From NCBI GenBank assembly GCA_017303935.1, contig JAFLBD010000001.1, positions 1 to 64,000 on the forward strand: a stretch of DNA of 64,000 nt. The letters are read 5' to 3'. Shown here in pieces: positions 33,801 through 41,920 of the stretch. The stretch comes from Armatimonadota bacterium (GTDB lineage: Bacteria; Armatimonadota; Fimbriimonadia; Fimbriimonadales; Fimbriimonadaceae). Below the pieces are notes generated by a model, which made no database searches, was not told the DNA's origin, and was given only the letters and a program-made list of their open reading frames with translations. The stretch's first letter is position 1, and the number at the start of each line of letters is the position of its first letter. The position numbers were made by a program, and so were the translations under genes.

Positions 33801-34773
33801 CATCATTCTGGTGTTCATGGCCGGGCACGGTTTGGATAAGCTCGGATCGCGTGTAGGTTATTACTTCCTGACTGCTGAGTGCGACCCCGCAACCGTTACC
33901 GAGGCATCGTTGCCGAGCGTTTCGATCAGTGCAGAAGACCTCCGGCTCGAGCTTTCGAAGATCTCTGCGAACAAGCAAATTCTGATTCTCGATACGTGCC
34001 ACAGTGGCGCGGCTGCCGGAAGTTTGATCGGCGATGACAGATCGGTTAGCGGTGATTACCAGCGTGCTTGGGAATCCCTAAAAGACTCCACAGGCACATG
34101 GATGCTGGCCGGGGCAGCAGCGAATCAGCTGAGCTACGAATCTTCGAACGTGGAGCACGGCATGCTTACTTACTCGTTGCTTGAGGCGATCGACAAAGGC
34201 ACAGGCGAGGGCCTGCGACAGACTCCGAGCGGTGAGATGTTCTTGGACGTCGAACGGTGGCTCAACTATGCGGCCAACCGGGTGGAATCCCTCAAGAATG
34301 AAGTTGGATTAACCGGAGTGCAAAAGCCAGAATTCAAGCGGTCCAAGACCGGAAAGTCGTTCGATATCGGAGTGCTAGAACCGGCTGATCGAGGCTTCAT
34401 CGGGCTGAAGCCGCCAATGCCAATCGTGATCGTTGGGCCGTTTGAGCAGGAACAAGAAGATCCACTTAACTTTGAGGACTTTATCCGGACATCGATGAAG
34501 GATTCGGTAGGGGTCAAGGCTTGGTTCGACGTGACCAAGCATCCAAACGTGTACCGAATGTCGGGTGAATACACCGTGACTGGTCCAGACATCGCGATCA
34601 AAGTGTTCGTCCAAAGGATCGACTCGAACGGTCAGCGCAAGACGGTGTCGACTTTCGAAGTTAAAGGAAATGTCCAGAATCTGGATAAGTTGGCGAACGA
34701 GATTCGAAGCGGAATTTCGCTGCGCGTCAAGCAGCTTGAACTCGCGCGATTACAACCGACTCCAGAGCAGTAA
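30820..34773 (+). CDS. exported WD40-repeat / caspase-like protease fusion
   Basis: A 1317-residue protein with a signal peptide (residues 1 to about 24, GQAAVLQ). Residues about 40-720 are a long array of WD40/YVTN-type beta-propeller blades (repeated x-I-W-D/N-x endings such as IRIWDS, VIAWNGQ, LRFWDV and IGIWNTKTGK), enough for about two propellers. A linker of Ig-like strands (about 790-890) precedes a C14 domain with intact His1003 (FMAGHG) and Cys1060 (LDTCHSG). The C-terminal about 130 residues form a mixed alpha/beta domain of unknown function. WD40-caspase fusions are known in bacteria and are discussed as signalling or cell-death proteins; an exported form next to a small caspase suggests a receptor-effector pair. 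No Shine-Dalgarno is visible, and it probably depends on the upstream gene's transcript. Confidence 0.85.
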   Translation: MKFAHSVTSIIALGSLLPIWGQAAVLQAPSDEPKVRLMPQISDTILADIEESADGTRLITHDRKYAPRLWDAKSMRLLRILGGAKSLIPIVRFSSDGKSILTMSRTEVRIWDSLKANLKWELKVPEGDEYYSAIISKDNRYIVAGTDKGMVYMVDTSKSNQVTNLKQNSAAVVSLDISAKGILAAGCSDGSTTLYDLKTSKVVTTLKGNTGQVKWATFSKDGAVLLTTGSRNGVIAWNGQTGEKLYEKPHAVGNRTTSLITYMGSPFVLEGDTGMLYGDDTGLMHICNAKTGVELGQLQGHTKRIREIRVSADGKLVGTYADDETLRFWDVAKFKEIPFKRPEYSPTAGSFTPDSKAFWFGFMNGIIRRYSIPEGKILAERRGSVNPITRVSFAGKDRILLIGPETYSAPMIGDLGETKFLRVFEEGSETAKQELAGATYSSNGRFMALKSAPNSAGYSTLMTADWFLNQILFKLDEPIIKTAEFIGDSNFVFLTLDEGACAILDLDAGKFIQSWQWEFANPIRGAVSSNGITGAHFGVMGGEFGTWDVTTGKGETTFDIEGFESIDYAGISDDATLVAGASKAGKIGIWNTKTGKVVISKEITISAAACDLKISKDNSTLFITALDKVTILRLSDLSVLREAETKPTGFIQVRQGRISPAGDKVVTFDENEGTVWNAKDGSKLCSFETIDTIDQATFSPNGQKLITVDRSDGVVIWDLQNVPQSGQASQLGKIVQMRDGSVLVMDLKGRYDATDPSDVTGALYVINWEGGLETVDVAQFKSMFWDPGLLEKLLGMSKEPLRQVPNLDSLRLYPSSKLSLSSKGEVSISLQERDNGGIGSCVVLLNGREIIQKDGVGYFSFKVDEFKQFLLPETQLPPGQGNIVSVKVSNADGTLTSLPNPIDIGIPSGLSVPQVKLYALFCGAGDYAGSAKDLKAPPSDAIKLAGAVTKLADGLLKDRVDVSVLATSEGFQPPTRSNIISWFESVSKKANSGDIILVFMAGHGLDKLGSRVGYYFLTAECDPATVTEASLPSVSISAEDLRLELSKISANKQILILDTCHSGAAAGSLIGDDRSVSGDYQRAWESLKDSTGTWMLAGAAANQLSYESSNVEHGMLTYSLLEAIDKGTGEGLRQTPSGEMFLDVERWLNYAANRVESLKNEVGLTGVQKPEFKRSKTGKSFDIGVLEPADRGFIGLKPPMPIVIVGPFEQEQEDPLNFEDFIRTSMKDSVGVKAWFDVTKHPNVYRMSGEYTVTGPDIAIKVFVQRIDSNGQRKTVSTFEVKGNVQNLDKLANEIRSGISLRVKQLELARLQPTPEQ

Positions 34774-34806
34774 ATAGGCGCTACCGTCCAAAATAGAAGT
34801 ACCGCT

Positions 34807-35661
34807 ATGGCTTCAACTATTTTGGATGGTCGTCTGGTCAGCAATCTCCTTCGCGAAGAAGTAAGACAGCGCGTGAGTGCGCTCCGGGAAAAGGGAATTG
34901 TGCCGCGACTGGAAGCGATCGTCGCCTCGCAGGACCCATCCAGTCTGGCGTACGTCAAGATGAAGCGCGCCTGGGCCGAGAAGGCGGGAATGGTCAGCGG
35001 TCAATGGTTTGCGAGCGAAACGACAACTCAATCTGAGTTGATCGATCACATCCAAAAGCTGAATGCAGATCCAACAGTGCATGGAGTCTTGTTGCAGCAC
35101 CCACTTCCGAAGCACTTGGATGAAAATGCCGCGTTGATCGAATTGGGCTCTCGGAAGGATGCTGACGGTATTTCGCCAGAATCCCTAGGGAAGCTAGTTG
35201 CAGGGATGGAAGGTTTCCGTTGCGCAACGCCGTTCGGAATCATCAAACTTCTGGAGCATTACAACATTCCGGTCGAAGGCAAGCAAGCGATCGTCATCGG
35301 TCGAAGCGTGATTTTGGGCAAACCAATGGCACTGATGCTTTTGGAAAAGAATGCGACCGTGACCATCGCGCACAGCAAAACAAAGGATCTTTCAGAGTTG
35401 TGCCGTGAGGCTGATATCGTTGTTGCTGCCGTCGGGCGGCCAGAACTCGTACGTGGGAGTTGGATCAAGCCTGGAGCGGTCGTCATTGATGCCGGCTACA
35501 ACAAAGTCGAAGGTCGAGATTCCGACGTCGGAGATGTCCATTTTGAAGAGTGCGCGGCAGTTGCGTCTGCGATCACTCCAGTGCCCGGTGGGGTGGGGCC
35601 AATGACCGTTGCAACGCTCCTTTCAAACACCGTTGACGCTGCTGAAGCGCTCTTAAGATAG
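34807..35661 (+). CDS. folD: bifunctional methylenetetrahydrofolate dehydrogenase / cyclohydrolase
   Basis: A 284-residue cytoplasmic enzyme of one-carbon metabolism. The catalytic YVKMK (Tyr-x3-Lys), the folate-site LLQHPLPKHLD, the dinucleotide-binding GRSVILGKPMA, and PVPGGVGPMTVATLL near the C-terminus are all present. Length matches the family. It begins 33 bases after the WD40-caspase gene and is likely transcribed from its own promoter or by read-through; no metabolic link to the caspases is visible. Confidence 0.97.
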   Translation: MASTILDGRLVSNLLREEVRQRVSALREKGIVPRLEAIVASQDPSSLAYVKMKRAWAEKAGMVSGQWFASETTTQSELIDHIQKLNADPTVHGVLLQHPLPKHLDENAALIELGSRKDADGISPESLGKLVAGMEGFRCATPFGIIKLLEHYNIPVEGKQAIVIGRSVILGKPMALMLLEKNATVTIAHSKTKDLSELCREADIVVAAVGRPELVRGSWIKPGAVVIDAGYNKVEGRDSDVGDVHFEECAAVASAITPVPGGVGPMTVATLLSNTVDAAEALLR

Positions 35662-35752
35662 CCAGTAATTCTGCTTGTTACCCCGCACTTTCCCTTGTGG
35701 AAAGACTCGTTTGGGAATGTGCGCTTTGCCGCGCATGTTTTGGGGGAACGGG

Positions 35753-36382
35753 ATGGAGCAACAGGAACAGTTTAATTTCTCTGGATTGCAGCTATCGGCT
35801 GTCAAAGAGATGTCCAACATTGGACTCGGTCACGCCGCAACAGCGCTTTCAGATATGACCGGAAGGTCCTTCAACATGTCGGTGCCAAACATCGAGTCGG
35901 TGCCCGTCGCACAACTCAGCGAGCTGATGGGCGGTCCAGAATCGACGGCGTTGGCAGTGTATATGCCGTTCGAGGGAGATGTTTTTGGCTACATTGCCTT
36001 CCTCTTCCCTTGGCAATCGGCAGCCAATCTTTGGGAGATGTTGCTCGGTACTGCGCCCGATGATCCCAGCTTGGTCGGTGATATGGAAGCCTCAGCCATG
36101 CTCGAGGTGGGAAATATCATCAATTCGAATTTCTTGAACGCGATCAGCGACATGACTGATCTCAAAATGCACGCGACGCCGCCGGCGTTCGCGGTGGAGA
36201 TGACTCAAGCCATTTTGTCAGCAATCGTCAGCGAGGCCGAAGAGCACGATGCCGTCGCACTCGCGGTCGAAACCCAGATTTTTGATGAATCTAGTTCGAC
36301 CTCGGGATACTTCCTCTGTATTCCGAGTACCGAAGGCTTGCAACTCATGTTTTCGAAACTCGGAATTTCGGAGGCTGCTTGA
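35753..36382 (+). CDS. cheC: CheC-type CheY-P phosphatase
   Basis: A 209-residue protein of the CheC/CheX/FliY family. It has two copies of the phosphatase motif E-x2-N: KEMSNIGLGHAATAL (first) and LEVGNIINSNFLNAI (second), each followed by the downstream Pro. CheC dephosphorylates CheY-P and binds CheD. I start at the ATG at 35753 because GGGGGAA precedes it; the in-frame codon at 35675 would add 26 implausible residues. It begins a seven-gene operon in which all but the last gene overlap; its stop overlaps the cheD start. Confidence 0.93.
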   Translation: MEQQEQFNFSGLQLSAVKEMSNIGLGHAATALSDMTGRSFNMSVPNIESVPVAQLSELMGGPESTALAVYMPFEGDVFGYIAFLFPWQSAANLWEMLLGTAPDDPSLVGDMEASAMLEVGNIINSNFLNAISDMTDLKMHATPPAFAVEMTQAILSAIVSEAEEHDAVALAVETQIFDESSSTSGYFLCIPSTEGLQLMFSKLGISEAA

Positions 36383-36891
36383 GTTCAGTGGCCTCTCCCA
36401 TCATGGTGGGAATGGCCGAAATTGCAGTCCGGAAAGGGCCCGCGCTCTATTCGTGCCTCGGCCTCGGAAGTTGCATTGGTCTTGCGCTATTTGACTCTGC
36501 ATCAGAAGTCAGCGGAATGATTCACATTATGCTGCCGGGCAAGTTTCCGAACAGGCCGGTGGACAAGGTTGGAAAATTTGCCGACACCGGGATCGAAGAG
36601 ATTCTCAAGATGATGGAGGGCCTAGGAGCGAACACCAGTCGGCTCACTTGTGCTTACGCAGGAGGCGCCCAAGTATTCAAGTTTGGCAGCGGAAACACCG
36701 ACACTAAACTTGAAGTGGGTGCGCGAAACGCGGACGCGGTAGAGAAGATTTTGGCTTCGCTTCGAATTCGGACAGTAGCCAAAGATATCGGTGGCACGGT
36801 TGGTAGAACCGTGAACTACAACGCGTCAACGGGCGAGATCACCGTGCGATCGGTGACGACAGGGGAGAAACCATTATGCAAACTCCGATGA
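36379..36891 (+). CDS. cheD: chemoreceptor glutamine deamidase CheD
   Basis: A 170-residue CheD. The signature GLGSCIGLALFD holds the catalytic Cys, followed by GMIHIMLPG with the catalytic His, and YAGGAQVF. CheD deamidates receptor glutamines and is controlled by CheC binding. The TTG at 36379 overlaps the cheC stop (TTGA) and is 4 bases after GGAGG; GTG at 36388 is an alternative. No chemoreceptor is encoded in this window, so the target is elsewhere. Confidence 0.92.
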   Translation: MSSVASPIMVGMAEIAVRKGPALYSCLGLGSCIGLALFDSASEVSGMIHIMLPGKFPNRPVDKVGKFADTGIEEILKMMEGLGANTSRLTCAYAGGAQVFKFGSGNTDTKLEVGARNADAVEKILASLRIRTVAKDIGGTVGRTVNYNASTGEITVRSVTTGEKPLCKLR

Positions 36892-37766
36892 ACAGCCCAA
36901 GCGAATCGCCTCGATTCTCGATGCAAGCGATTCTTCGCCAAACCACAGAATTGCCTTCAATTCCAGTGGCCGCACTCAGGGTTGTGCGCCTGACGGACGG
37001 ATCCGACGCCACAGCGAAATCGGTTGCAGAGGCGATCTCTTTGGATCAATCTTTGGCGGCCAGAGTTCTTCGATTGGCCAATAGCGCATTCTTCGGTTTG
37101 CCGCGACAAGTCAAGAGCATTCAAGACGCTGTCGTCCTTTTGGGATATCGCACGGTGCGCAACATCGCGCTCGTAGCCGGAACCTATAAGTGGATGAAGG
37201 AACCACTGCCAGGCTACGAATTGCAGCCAAAAGACCTTCTGCATCACTCGATGGCTGTTGCCGTCGGCGGCCAGATGATCGCAAAGAAGTCAGGCGGCGA
37301 TCCGGATTCAACCTTCATCGCTGGATTGCTCGCGGACATCGGAAAGTTCGCACTCAGCCAAATCATTGACGGCAAGATTTCACTGCTTGTCAGCCTAGGA
37401 TTGCAGGCTGGGATGACCTTCAACGAAGTCGAGAAAAAGGTGATCGGACACACGCACGGCGATGTCAGTGCGCATCTTTGCGAGCACTGGAATCTGCCCG
37501 AAGAAATCGTCACCGGAATTCGATATCACCACAATCCGAGCGACTCGGTCAAGCCGACCGCGATCGGTGATTGCATCCACATTGGCGACTTCTTAGCGAT
37601 GTCGGTCGGATGCGGGATTGGTGGAGACGGACTACTTTATCAATTTGACGATGAAGCGTTGCGGCGGCGGGGACTTTCTGCCGAAGATTTAGATGCGCTA
37701 ATTGACGAATTTGTGATCGCCTACGAACGATGTGAAGCGATCTTTGAGGAACTGCACGAGAAATGA
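36876..37766 (+). CDS. HDOD domain signalling protein
   Basis: A 296-residue protein. The HDOD domain runs from about residue 18 to 215 (LPSIPVAALRVVRLTD, ISLDQSLAARVLRLANSAFFGLP, AGLLADIGKFAL). The metal-binding HD pair is replaced (AD), as is typical of HDOD, so it is a binding rather than phosphodiesterase domain. HDOD proteins link signalling networks, especially chemosensory and type IV pilus systems. It overlaps cheD by 16 bp and cheB by 4 bp; GGGGAG lies 8 bases before its ATG. Confidence 0.9.
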   Translation: MQTPMNSPSESPRFSMQAILRQTTELPSIPVAALRVVRLTDGSDATAKSVAEAISLDQSLAARVLRLANSAFFGLPRQVKSIQDAVVLLGYRTVRNIALVAGTYKWMKEPLPGYELQPKDLLHHSMAVAVGGQMIAKKSGGDPDSTFIAGLLADIGKFALSQIIDGKISLLVSLGLQAGMTFNEVEKKVIGHTHGDVSAHLCEHWNLPEEIVTGIRYHHNPSDSVKPTAIGDCIHIGDFLAMSVGCGIGGDGLLYQFDDEALRRRGLSAEDLDALIDEFVIAYERCEAIFEELHEK

Positions 37767-38806
37767 GCCAAAAAGTACTTGTTGTTGACGATTCACCGTT
37801 CATCCGGAGAATCATTTCAGACTGGATCAAGGGAGAGAACGATCTTGAGTTTGTCGGTTCAGCGTCTAACGGTCGAGAGGCCGTCGAGATGGCCGCCCGG
37901 CTAAAGCCAGACGTGATCACATTGGACGTTGAGATGCCAGTGATGGACGGCCTCACCGCCCTTCGACAGATCATGAAAGACTGCCCAACAGCGGTGATCA
38001 TGGTCAGTAGCGTGACGTCTCAGGGCGCGAGTGCGACAATCTCCGCCCTGGAAGCCGGTGCACTTGACTTCGTGACGAAGCCGGAAGGTAGTACCAGCAT
38101 TAAGGTCATCTCTTGTAAGGCGGAACTTCTTCAGAAAATCCGGGCGAGCAAGGGAGCCAAGCTGGGCGCGGGCCCATCCCTGAAACTTGTCAAGAGTGCG
38201 GCTCCTGTAATCCGAACGACGACGGACAAAGTTGTGGTCATCGCGAGTTCTACCGGCGGACCAAAGGCACTCACCGCTCTTTGGCATACTCTGCCGAAAG
38301 GTTTTCCTGCACCAATTCTGATTGTCCAGCACATGCCTCAAGGCTTCACCGAATCCTTCGCAAAGCGGTTGGACAGCATCGGAACAGTTCCATGTAAGGA
38401 AGCCAAAGCGGGCGACCACATCGTGCCAGGATTGGCGTTGCTCGCACCAGGCGGTTGGCACATGACAGTAGGGAAAAATGGTCACATCGAACTGAACGAT
38501 AAGCCGATTCTCCATGGTACTCGACCCGCCGCAGACTATCTGTTTGATAGCGCTTTGCAACACTTTGGTGGAAAGAGGCTCGTGGGCGCGGTTTTGACCG
38601 GAATGGGCAAGGACGGCGCAGCTGGTGCGGCTGGAATTGTCGCTGCCGGTGGCAAGGTCTTCGGCGAGAACGAAGCCTCTTGCACGATTTATGGAATGCC
38701 GAAAGCGGCACTCCAAGCGGGTGGAATCACCCGCGAAATGCCAATCGAAGAGATCGGCAAAGCACTCACCGAGGCGCTGGAGGGCCGAATCGCAAATGCT
38801 TCCTAA
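37763..38806 (+). CDS. cheB: chemotaxis response regulator protein-glutamate methylesterase
   Basis: A 347-residue CheB. The N-terminal receiver has VDDSPF, the phospho-accepting Asp in TLDVEMPVMDG and the switch Lys in TKPEG. The C-terminal methylesterase carries the Ser-His-Asp triad in ASSTGGPKAL, QHMPQGF and GMGKDGA. It removes methyl groups from chemoreceptors. Overlap with the HDOD gene (ATGA) and 11 bp with cheR. Confidence 0.96.
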   Translation: MSQKVLVVDDSPFIRRIISDWIKGENDLEFVGSASNGREAVEMAARLKPDVITLDVEMPVMDGLTALRQIMKDCPTAVIMVSSVTSQGASATISALEAGALDFVTKPEGSTSIKVISCKAELLQKIRASKGAKLGAGPSLKLVKSAAPVIRTTTDKVVVIASSTGGPKALTALWHTLPKGFPAPILIVQHMPQGFTESFAKRLDSIGTVPCKEAKAGDHIVPGLALLAPGGWHMTVGKNGHIELNDKPILHGTRPAADYLFDSALQHFGGKRLVGAVLTGMGKDGAAGAAGIVAAGGKVFGENEASCTIYGMPKAALQAGGITREMPIEEIGKALTEALEGRIANAS

Positions 38807-39605
38807 GCAATCTGAATGGGACGCGTTTTACGCGCAGATGAAGGCTCGGACTGGCCTCGACTTGTATGATTACAAGCCTGCCCAGCTTCAACGACGCATC
38901 ATCGGGATGATGGAACTCAAGGGCGCAAAAACCCTAGCTGAGTTTTGGACCGCGCTGACCGCAACTCCAGATGGGATCACTTGGTTCCAAGACAAGTTGG
39001 CGATCAACGTCAGCGAGCTGTTTCGGAATCCAGAGAAGTGGGACCAACTTGAAAAGATCGTCATTCCAGAACTGTTGTCCAACAGCTCAAAGCTAAAGTG
39101 CTGGAGCGCTGGCTGTAGCTACGGAGCGGAAGCGCACTCCTTGGCGGCTTTGTTTGAAGAGAAGTTCAAGGGAATGCACACCATCGCTGGCACAGATATC
39201 GACAAGGCGGCCCTTTCACAGGCGCAAGCAGGCCGATTCAATGAGGCCGACATGCGCGGCGTGCCCAAGCAGTATCAAAAGTACTTCGTGAAAGATGGTG
39301 CCGATTGGGTGGCTCTGCCTCAGATCAAGCGATTCTTGTCATTTAAGTACAAGAATCTCCTTGAAGATAATTTCGAATCCGGATTTGATTTAATTTTGTG
39401 CAGAAACGTTGTGATTTATTTCACCGAAGATGCCAAAGATAAATTGTACGAGAGGTTTTTCAAGGCATTGAAGCCGGGTGGAATCCTGTTCGTCGGCAGC
39501 ACCGAACGAATCAGCACCGCCCAGAAGATTGGCTTTGAACAACCAGTTCCGTTCTTCTATAAGAAACCAAAGACAGGGGAAACAAAATGGCGAAACGCAT
39601 CTTAA
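38796..39605 (+). CDS. cheR: chemotaxis protein methyltransferase
   Basis: A 269-residue CheR. Family features are the N-terminal helical domain, INVSELFRNPEKWDQL, the SAM loop CWSAGCSYGAEAHSLA (the usual GEE is GAE), TDIDKAALSQAQ and FDLILCRNVVIYF. It methylates receptor glutamates using SAM. I start at 38796 (MLPKQSEWD), as the upstream frame is inside cheB. There is no C-terminal tethering pentapeptide-binding TPR. It overlaps cheY by 19 bp. Confidence 0.95.
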   Translation: MLPKQSEWDAFYAQMKARTGLDLYDYKPAQLQRRIIGMMELKGAKTLAEFWTALTATPDGITWFQDKLAINVSELFRNPEKWDQLEKIVIPELLSNSSKLKCWSAGCSYGAEAHSLAALFEEKFKGMHTIAGTDIDKAALSQAQAGRFNEADMRGVPKQYQKYFVKDGADWVALPQIKRFLSFKYKNLLEDNFESGFDLILCRNVVIYFTEDAKDKLYERFFKALKPGGILFVGSTERISTAQKIGFEQPVPFFYKKPKTGETKWRNAS

Positions 39606-39949
39606 TTACTGACGACGCATTGTTTATGCGAGTCACGCTCAAGAAGATTCTCACCGAGAATGGCTATGAAGTTGTTGGGGAAGCTCAGAACGGCGCGGAA
39701 GCGATCGATCTTTACAAGCGATTGAACCCAGACATCGTGACAATGGACATCACCATGCCCGAAATGGACGGTTTGGCCGCTCTCAAGGGCATCAAAGAAC
39801 ATGATCCAAATGCGAAAGTCGTCATGTGCTCCGCAATGGGCCAAAAGAACATGGTTGTCGAAGCAATTCAAGCTGGAGCAAAGGACTTTATCGTGAAGCC
39901 ATTCCAAGCCGAACGTGTGCTTGAAGCAATGGGCAAGCTAGCCGCTTAA
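39587..39949 (+). CDS. cheY: CheY-like response regulator
   Basis: A 120-residue single receiver domain. Acidic pocket ITDDALFMR, phospho-Asp in IVTMDITMPEMDG, the Ser/Thr in MCSAMGQ and the switch Lys in IVKPFQ are all present. It is the likely output of this pathway, acting on a flagellar or pilus motor elsewhere. GGGGAAACAAA precedes the ATG. It sits 28 bases upstream of the next gene, cheX, whose product would dephosphorylate it. Confidence 0.95.
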   Translation: MAKRILITDDALFMRVTLKKILTENGYEVVGEAQNGAEAIDLYKRLNPDIVTMDITMPEMDGLAALKGIKEHDPNAKVVMCSAMGQKNMVVEAIQAGAKDFIVKPFQAERVLEAMGKLAA

Positions 39950-39977
39950 TTCGCTTAGGCGTACTGGCAAAACTAAT

Positions 39978-40460
39978 ATGAAAGTCGAATACGTAACTCC
40001 TTTTGTCGCTGGAGCCATGTCGGTTCTAGAAATGCTGCTCTCGTCTAAGCCAGAGAGAGGAGCATTGGGCGCGCGTCCACAGATCTTTACCACGCAGCAG
40101 ATCAATGTTGTCTGCGGCGTGACCGGCATGATCGAAGGTCAAGTTATCTACGGAATGAGCGTTCAAACCGCAGATAAGATCGCAGGACTCATGATTGGTC
40201 AAGCAATCACCACTTTTGATGCCCTGGCGGCATCGGCGATTGCGGAAATGGGCAATATGATCAGCGGCAATTCGATGACCCAGCTGGCGTCAACGGGTTA
40301 CACATGCGACATTACTCCGCCGACAATCATCCGCGGATCAAATGTGCGGATTCTCACCGCAAATATCCCCGCCTTGGTGATTCCGATAACCATTGCTAAC
40401 ATTGGCGAAATCGAAATCAACGTCAGCTTGCAAGAGCGAAAAGCTCGCGCCGCTGCCTAA
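39978..40460 (+). CDS. cheX: CheX-type CheY-P phosphatase
   Basis: A 160-residue CheX. The core motif AEMGNMISGNSMTQL and the downstream ITPPTIIRGS are characteristic; the strong similarity of EMGNMISGN distinguishes it from CheC. CheX dephosphorylates CheY-P in systems such as Borrelia and Thermotoga. Having both CheC and CheX in one operon gives two phosphatases for one CheY. No Shine-Dalgarno is visible. It is the last gene of the operon and is followed by a terminator hairpin. Confidence 0.92.
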   Translation: MKVEYVTPFVAGAMSVLEMLLSSKPERGALGARPQIFTTQQINVVCGVTGMIEGQVIYGMSVQTADKIAGLMIGQAITTFDALAASAIAEMGNMISGNSMTQLASTGYTCDITPPTIIRGSNVRILTANIPALVIPITIANIGEIEINVSLQERKARAAA

Positions 40461-40485
40461 CACCAAATCTTAAAGAACGGAAGTC

Positions 40486-40527
40486 ACAAAAGTCAGCAAT
40501 TGGGTGCCACCCACTGCTGGCTTTTGT
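40486..40527 (+). terminator. terminator hairpin of the chemosensory operon
   Basis: A 13-position stem (ACAAAAGTCAGCA / TGCTGGCTTTTGT) pairs fully on the plus-strand RNA, counting one U-G pair, with a second small stem GGGT/ACCC in the loop. It precedes the M48 peptidase promoter. Confidence 0.65.
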
Positions 40528-40529
40528 CG

Positions 40530-40535
40530 TAATCT
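40530..40535 (+). promoter_or_regulatory. -10 element (TAATCT) of the M48 peptidase gene
   Basis: TAATCT lies eight bases before the ATG at 40544, right after the terminator. No Shine-Dalgarno is present. Confidence 0.45.
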
Positions 40536-40543
40536 TGATAGCC

Positions 40544-41398
40544 ATGGAGCGACGTACTTTTCCTGACATCTCTGCAAACGCGTTTGTATCGGACGCAGAT
40601 CGCCGCGCGCTGGATGCACTGAAGAAGGTGCCGCTGCTCAACGACATCGTCAAGAAGTTCTATGAGATGGGGCTCGACCGATGGATGTACGTTTACAACA
40701 TGGGCCGTGCGGTTCGGTGTGGACCCAATCAATATCCTACGCTTTACAACATCCTGCGTGAGTCTTGTGAGGTTCTGGATATGCCAGAACCAGAGCTCTA
40801 TTTGAGCAGCAATCCATTTCCGAATGCGTTTGCTGGCGGAGTAGAGCGGCCGTATATCGTCCTGCGCTCCGGCATTATCGAAAACTTAACTGACGAACAG
40901 CTTTATCATTTGATCGGCCACGAGCTTGGCCACATCAAGGCAGGGCACGTACTCTACTTCTCGGTCGCTTCGCTCCTCTTGCCGCTTCTCGAACTGATCG
41001 GTCGCCGTACGCTTGGTCTGGGCGATGCGTTGAGCTATGGTCTGATCTTGGCGTTCTACGAGTGGTCGCGCCAAGCCGAGATCAGCGCGGATCGCGCCGG
41101 TTTGTTGGTTTCTCAGCAACTCCAAATCTCGTTGGACGCCAGTCTGAATATGTGCGCAGGGCCAAACCGATTGTCGCATGAGGCAAGTTCCGATGCGTTT
41201 CTGGACCAAGCTCGCGTCTACCACGACATGCCAACTTGGGATTCGCTAGGGAAGGTGATCTGGTTCCTGGTTGCAAACTGGCAAAGCACTCACCCGATGT
41301 TTGTACACCGCGTGCAAATGTTGGATCGTTGGGTCGAGATGGGCGACTTTGGCAGAATCATGGCCGGCGATTACCCAAGAGAAGTCGCCACCGTCTAA
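40544..41398 (+). CDS. M48 family zinc metalloprotease
   Basis: A 284-residue HtpX/Oma1-like membrane-associated protease. The zinc motif HELGH (near residue 126) is followed by a third ligand in EISADRAG. A hydrophobic segment (VLYFSVASLLLPLLELIG) lies right after the HExxH helix, as in other M48 proteins. No signal peptide. ATG at 40544 is chosen over the in-frame TTG at 40535, because the TAATCT hexamer covers the latter. Confidence 0.9.
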   Translation: MERRTFPDISANAFVSDADRRALDALKKVPLLNDIVKKFYEMGLDRWMYVYNMGRAVRCGPNQYPTLYNILRESCEVLDMPEPELYLSSNPFPNAFAGGVERPYIVLRSGIIENLTDEQLYHLIGHELGHIKAGHVLYFSVASLLLPLLELIGRRTLGLGDALSYGLILAFYEWSRQAEISADRAGLLVSQQLQISLDASLNMCAGPNRLSHEASSDAFLDQARVYHDMPTWDSLGKVIWFLVANWQSTHPMFVHRVQMLDRWVEMGDFGRIMAGDYPREVATV

Positions 41399-41400
41399 GC

Positions 41401-41406
41401 TATCCT
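41401..41406 (+). promoter_or_regulatory. -10 element (TATCCT) of purE, apparently leaderless
   Basis: TATCCT begins three bases after the M48 stop and lies seven bases before the purE ATG at 41414. No Shine-Dalgarno is visible. Confidence 0.45.
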
Positions 41407-41413
41407 ATCGAGT

Positions 41414-41920
41414 ATGTCCACGCCAGCCACGACGCCGATTGTAGGAATCATCATGGGGAGCGAAAGCGATTTCCCCACGCTCAAGCTGGCTGCCGATGTG
41501 CTTTCAGAATTCGGCGTTCCGTTCGAAGTCGAAGTTGTTTCTGCTCACCGGACACCGGATCGGATGGTGGAGTACGCGAAGTCCGCATCAGATCGTGGCA
41601 TCAAGGTGATCATAGCTGGCGCCGGAGGGGCAGCCCATCTGCCCGGTATGACTGCGAGCATGTCGACGCTTCCCGTTATCGGCGTACCGATCCAAACCAA
41701 AGCTTTGAGCGGTGTCGATTCGCTCTATAGCATCGTCCAGATGCCAGCTGGAATTCCCGTCGCGACCGTCGCGATTGGTGGGGCGGAGAACGCGGGACTC
41801 CTCGCGATCCAGATTCTCGCGCTAAGCGATGCTGACTTAGCCGCAAAGCTGGCAGACCATCGCCGCCAGCTTAGCGAAAAAGTGAAGAAGATGAACGAGA
41901 ACGTTACTTCTTCTCTTTAA
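41414..41920 (+). CDS. purE: N5-carboxyaminoimidazole ribonucleotide mutase
   Basis: A 168-residue class I PurE that converts N5-CAIR to CAIR in purine synthesis. The nucleotide loop [23 protein letters not shown], and [12 protein letters not shown] with [15 protein letters not shown] are canonical. The PurK partner is not adjacent. The 3' end overlaps the convergent gene by 17 bp. Confidence 0.96.
   Translation: MSTPATTPIVGIIMGSESDFPTLKLAADVLSEFGVPFEVEVVSAHRTPDRMVEYAKSASDRGIKVIIAGAGGAAHLPGMTASMSTLPVIGVPIQTKALSGVDSLYSIVQMPAGIPVATVAIGGAENAGLLAIQILALSDADLAAKLADHRRQLSEKVKKMNENVTSSL

Noticed and set aside
37901-38716. 271-codon minus-strand frame opposite cheB
   Set aside because: Antisense of a gene with intact receiver and methylesterase motifs.
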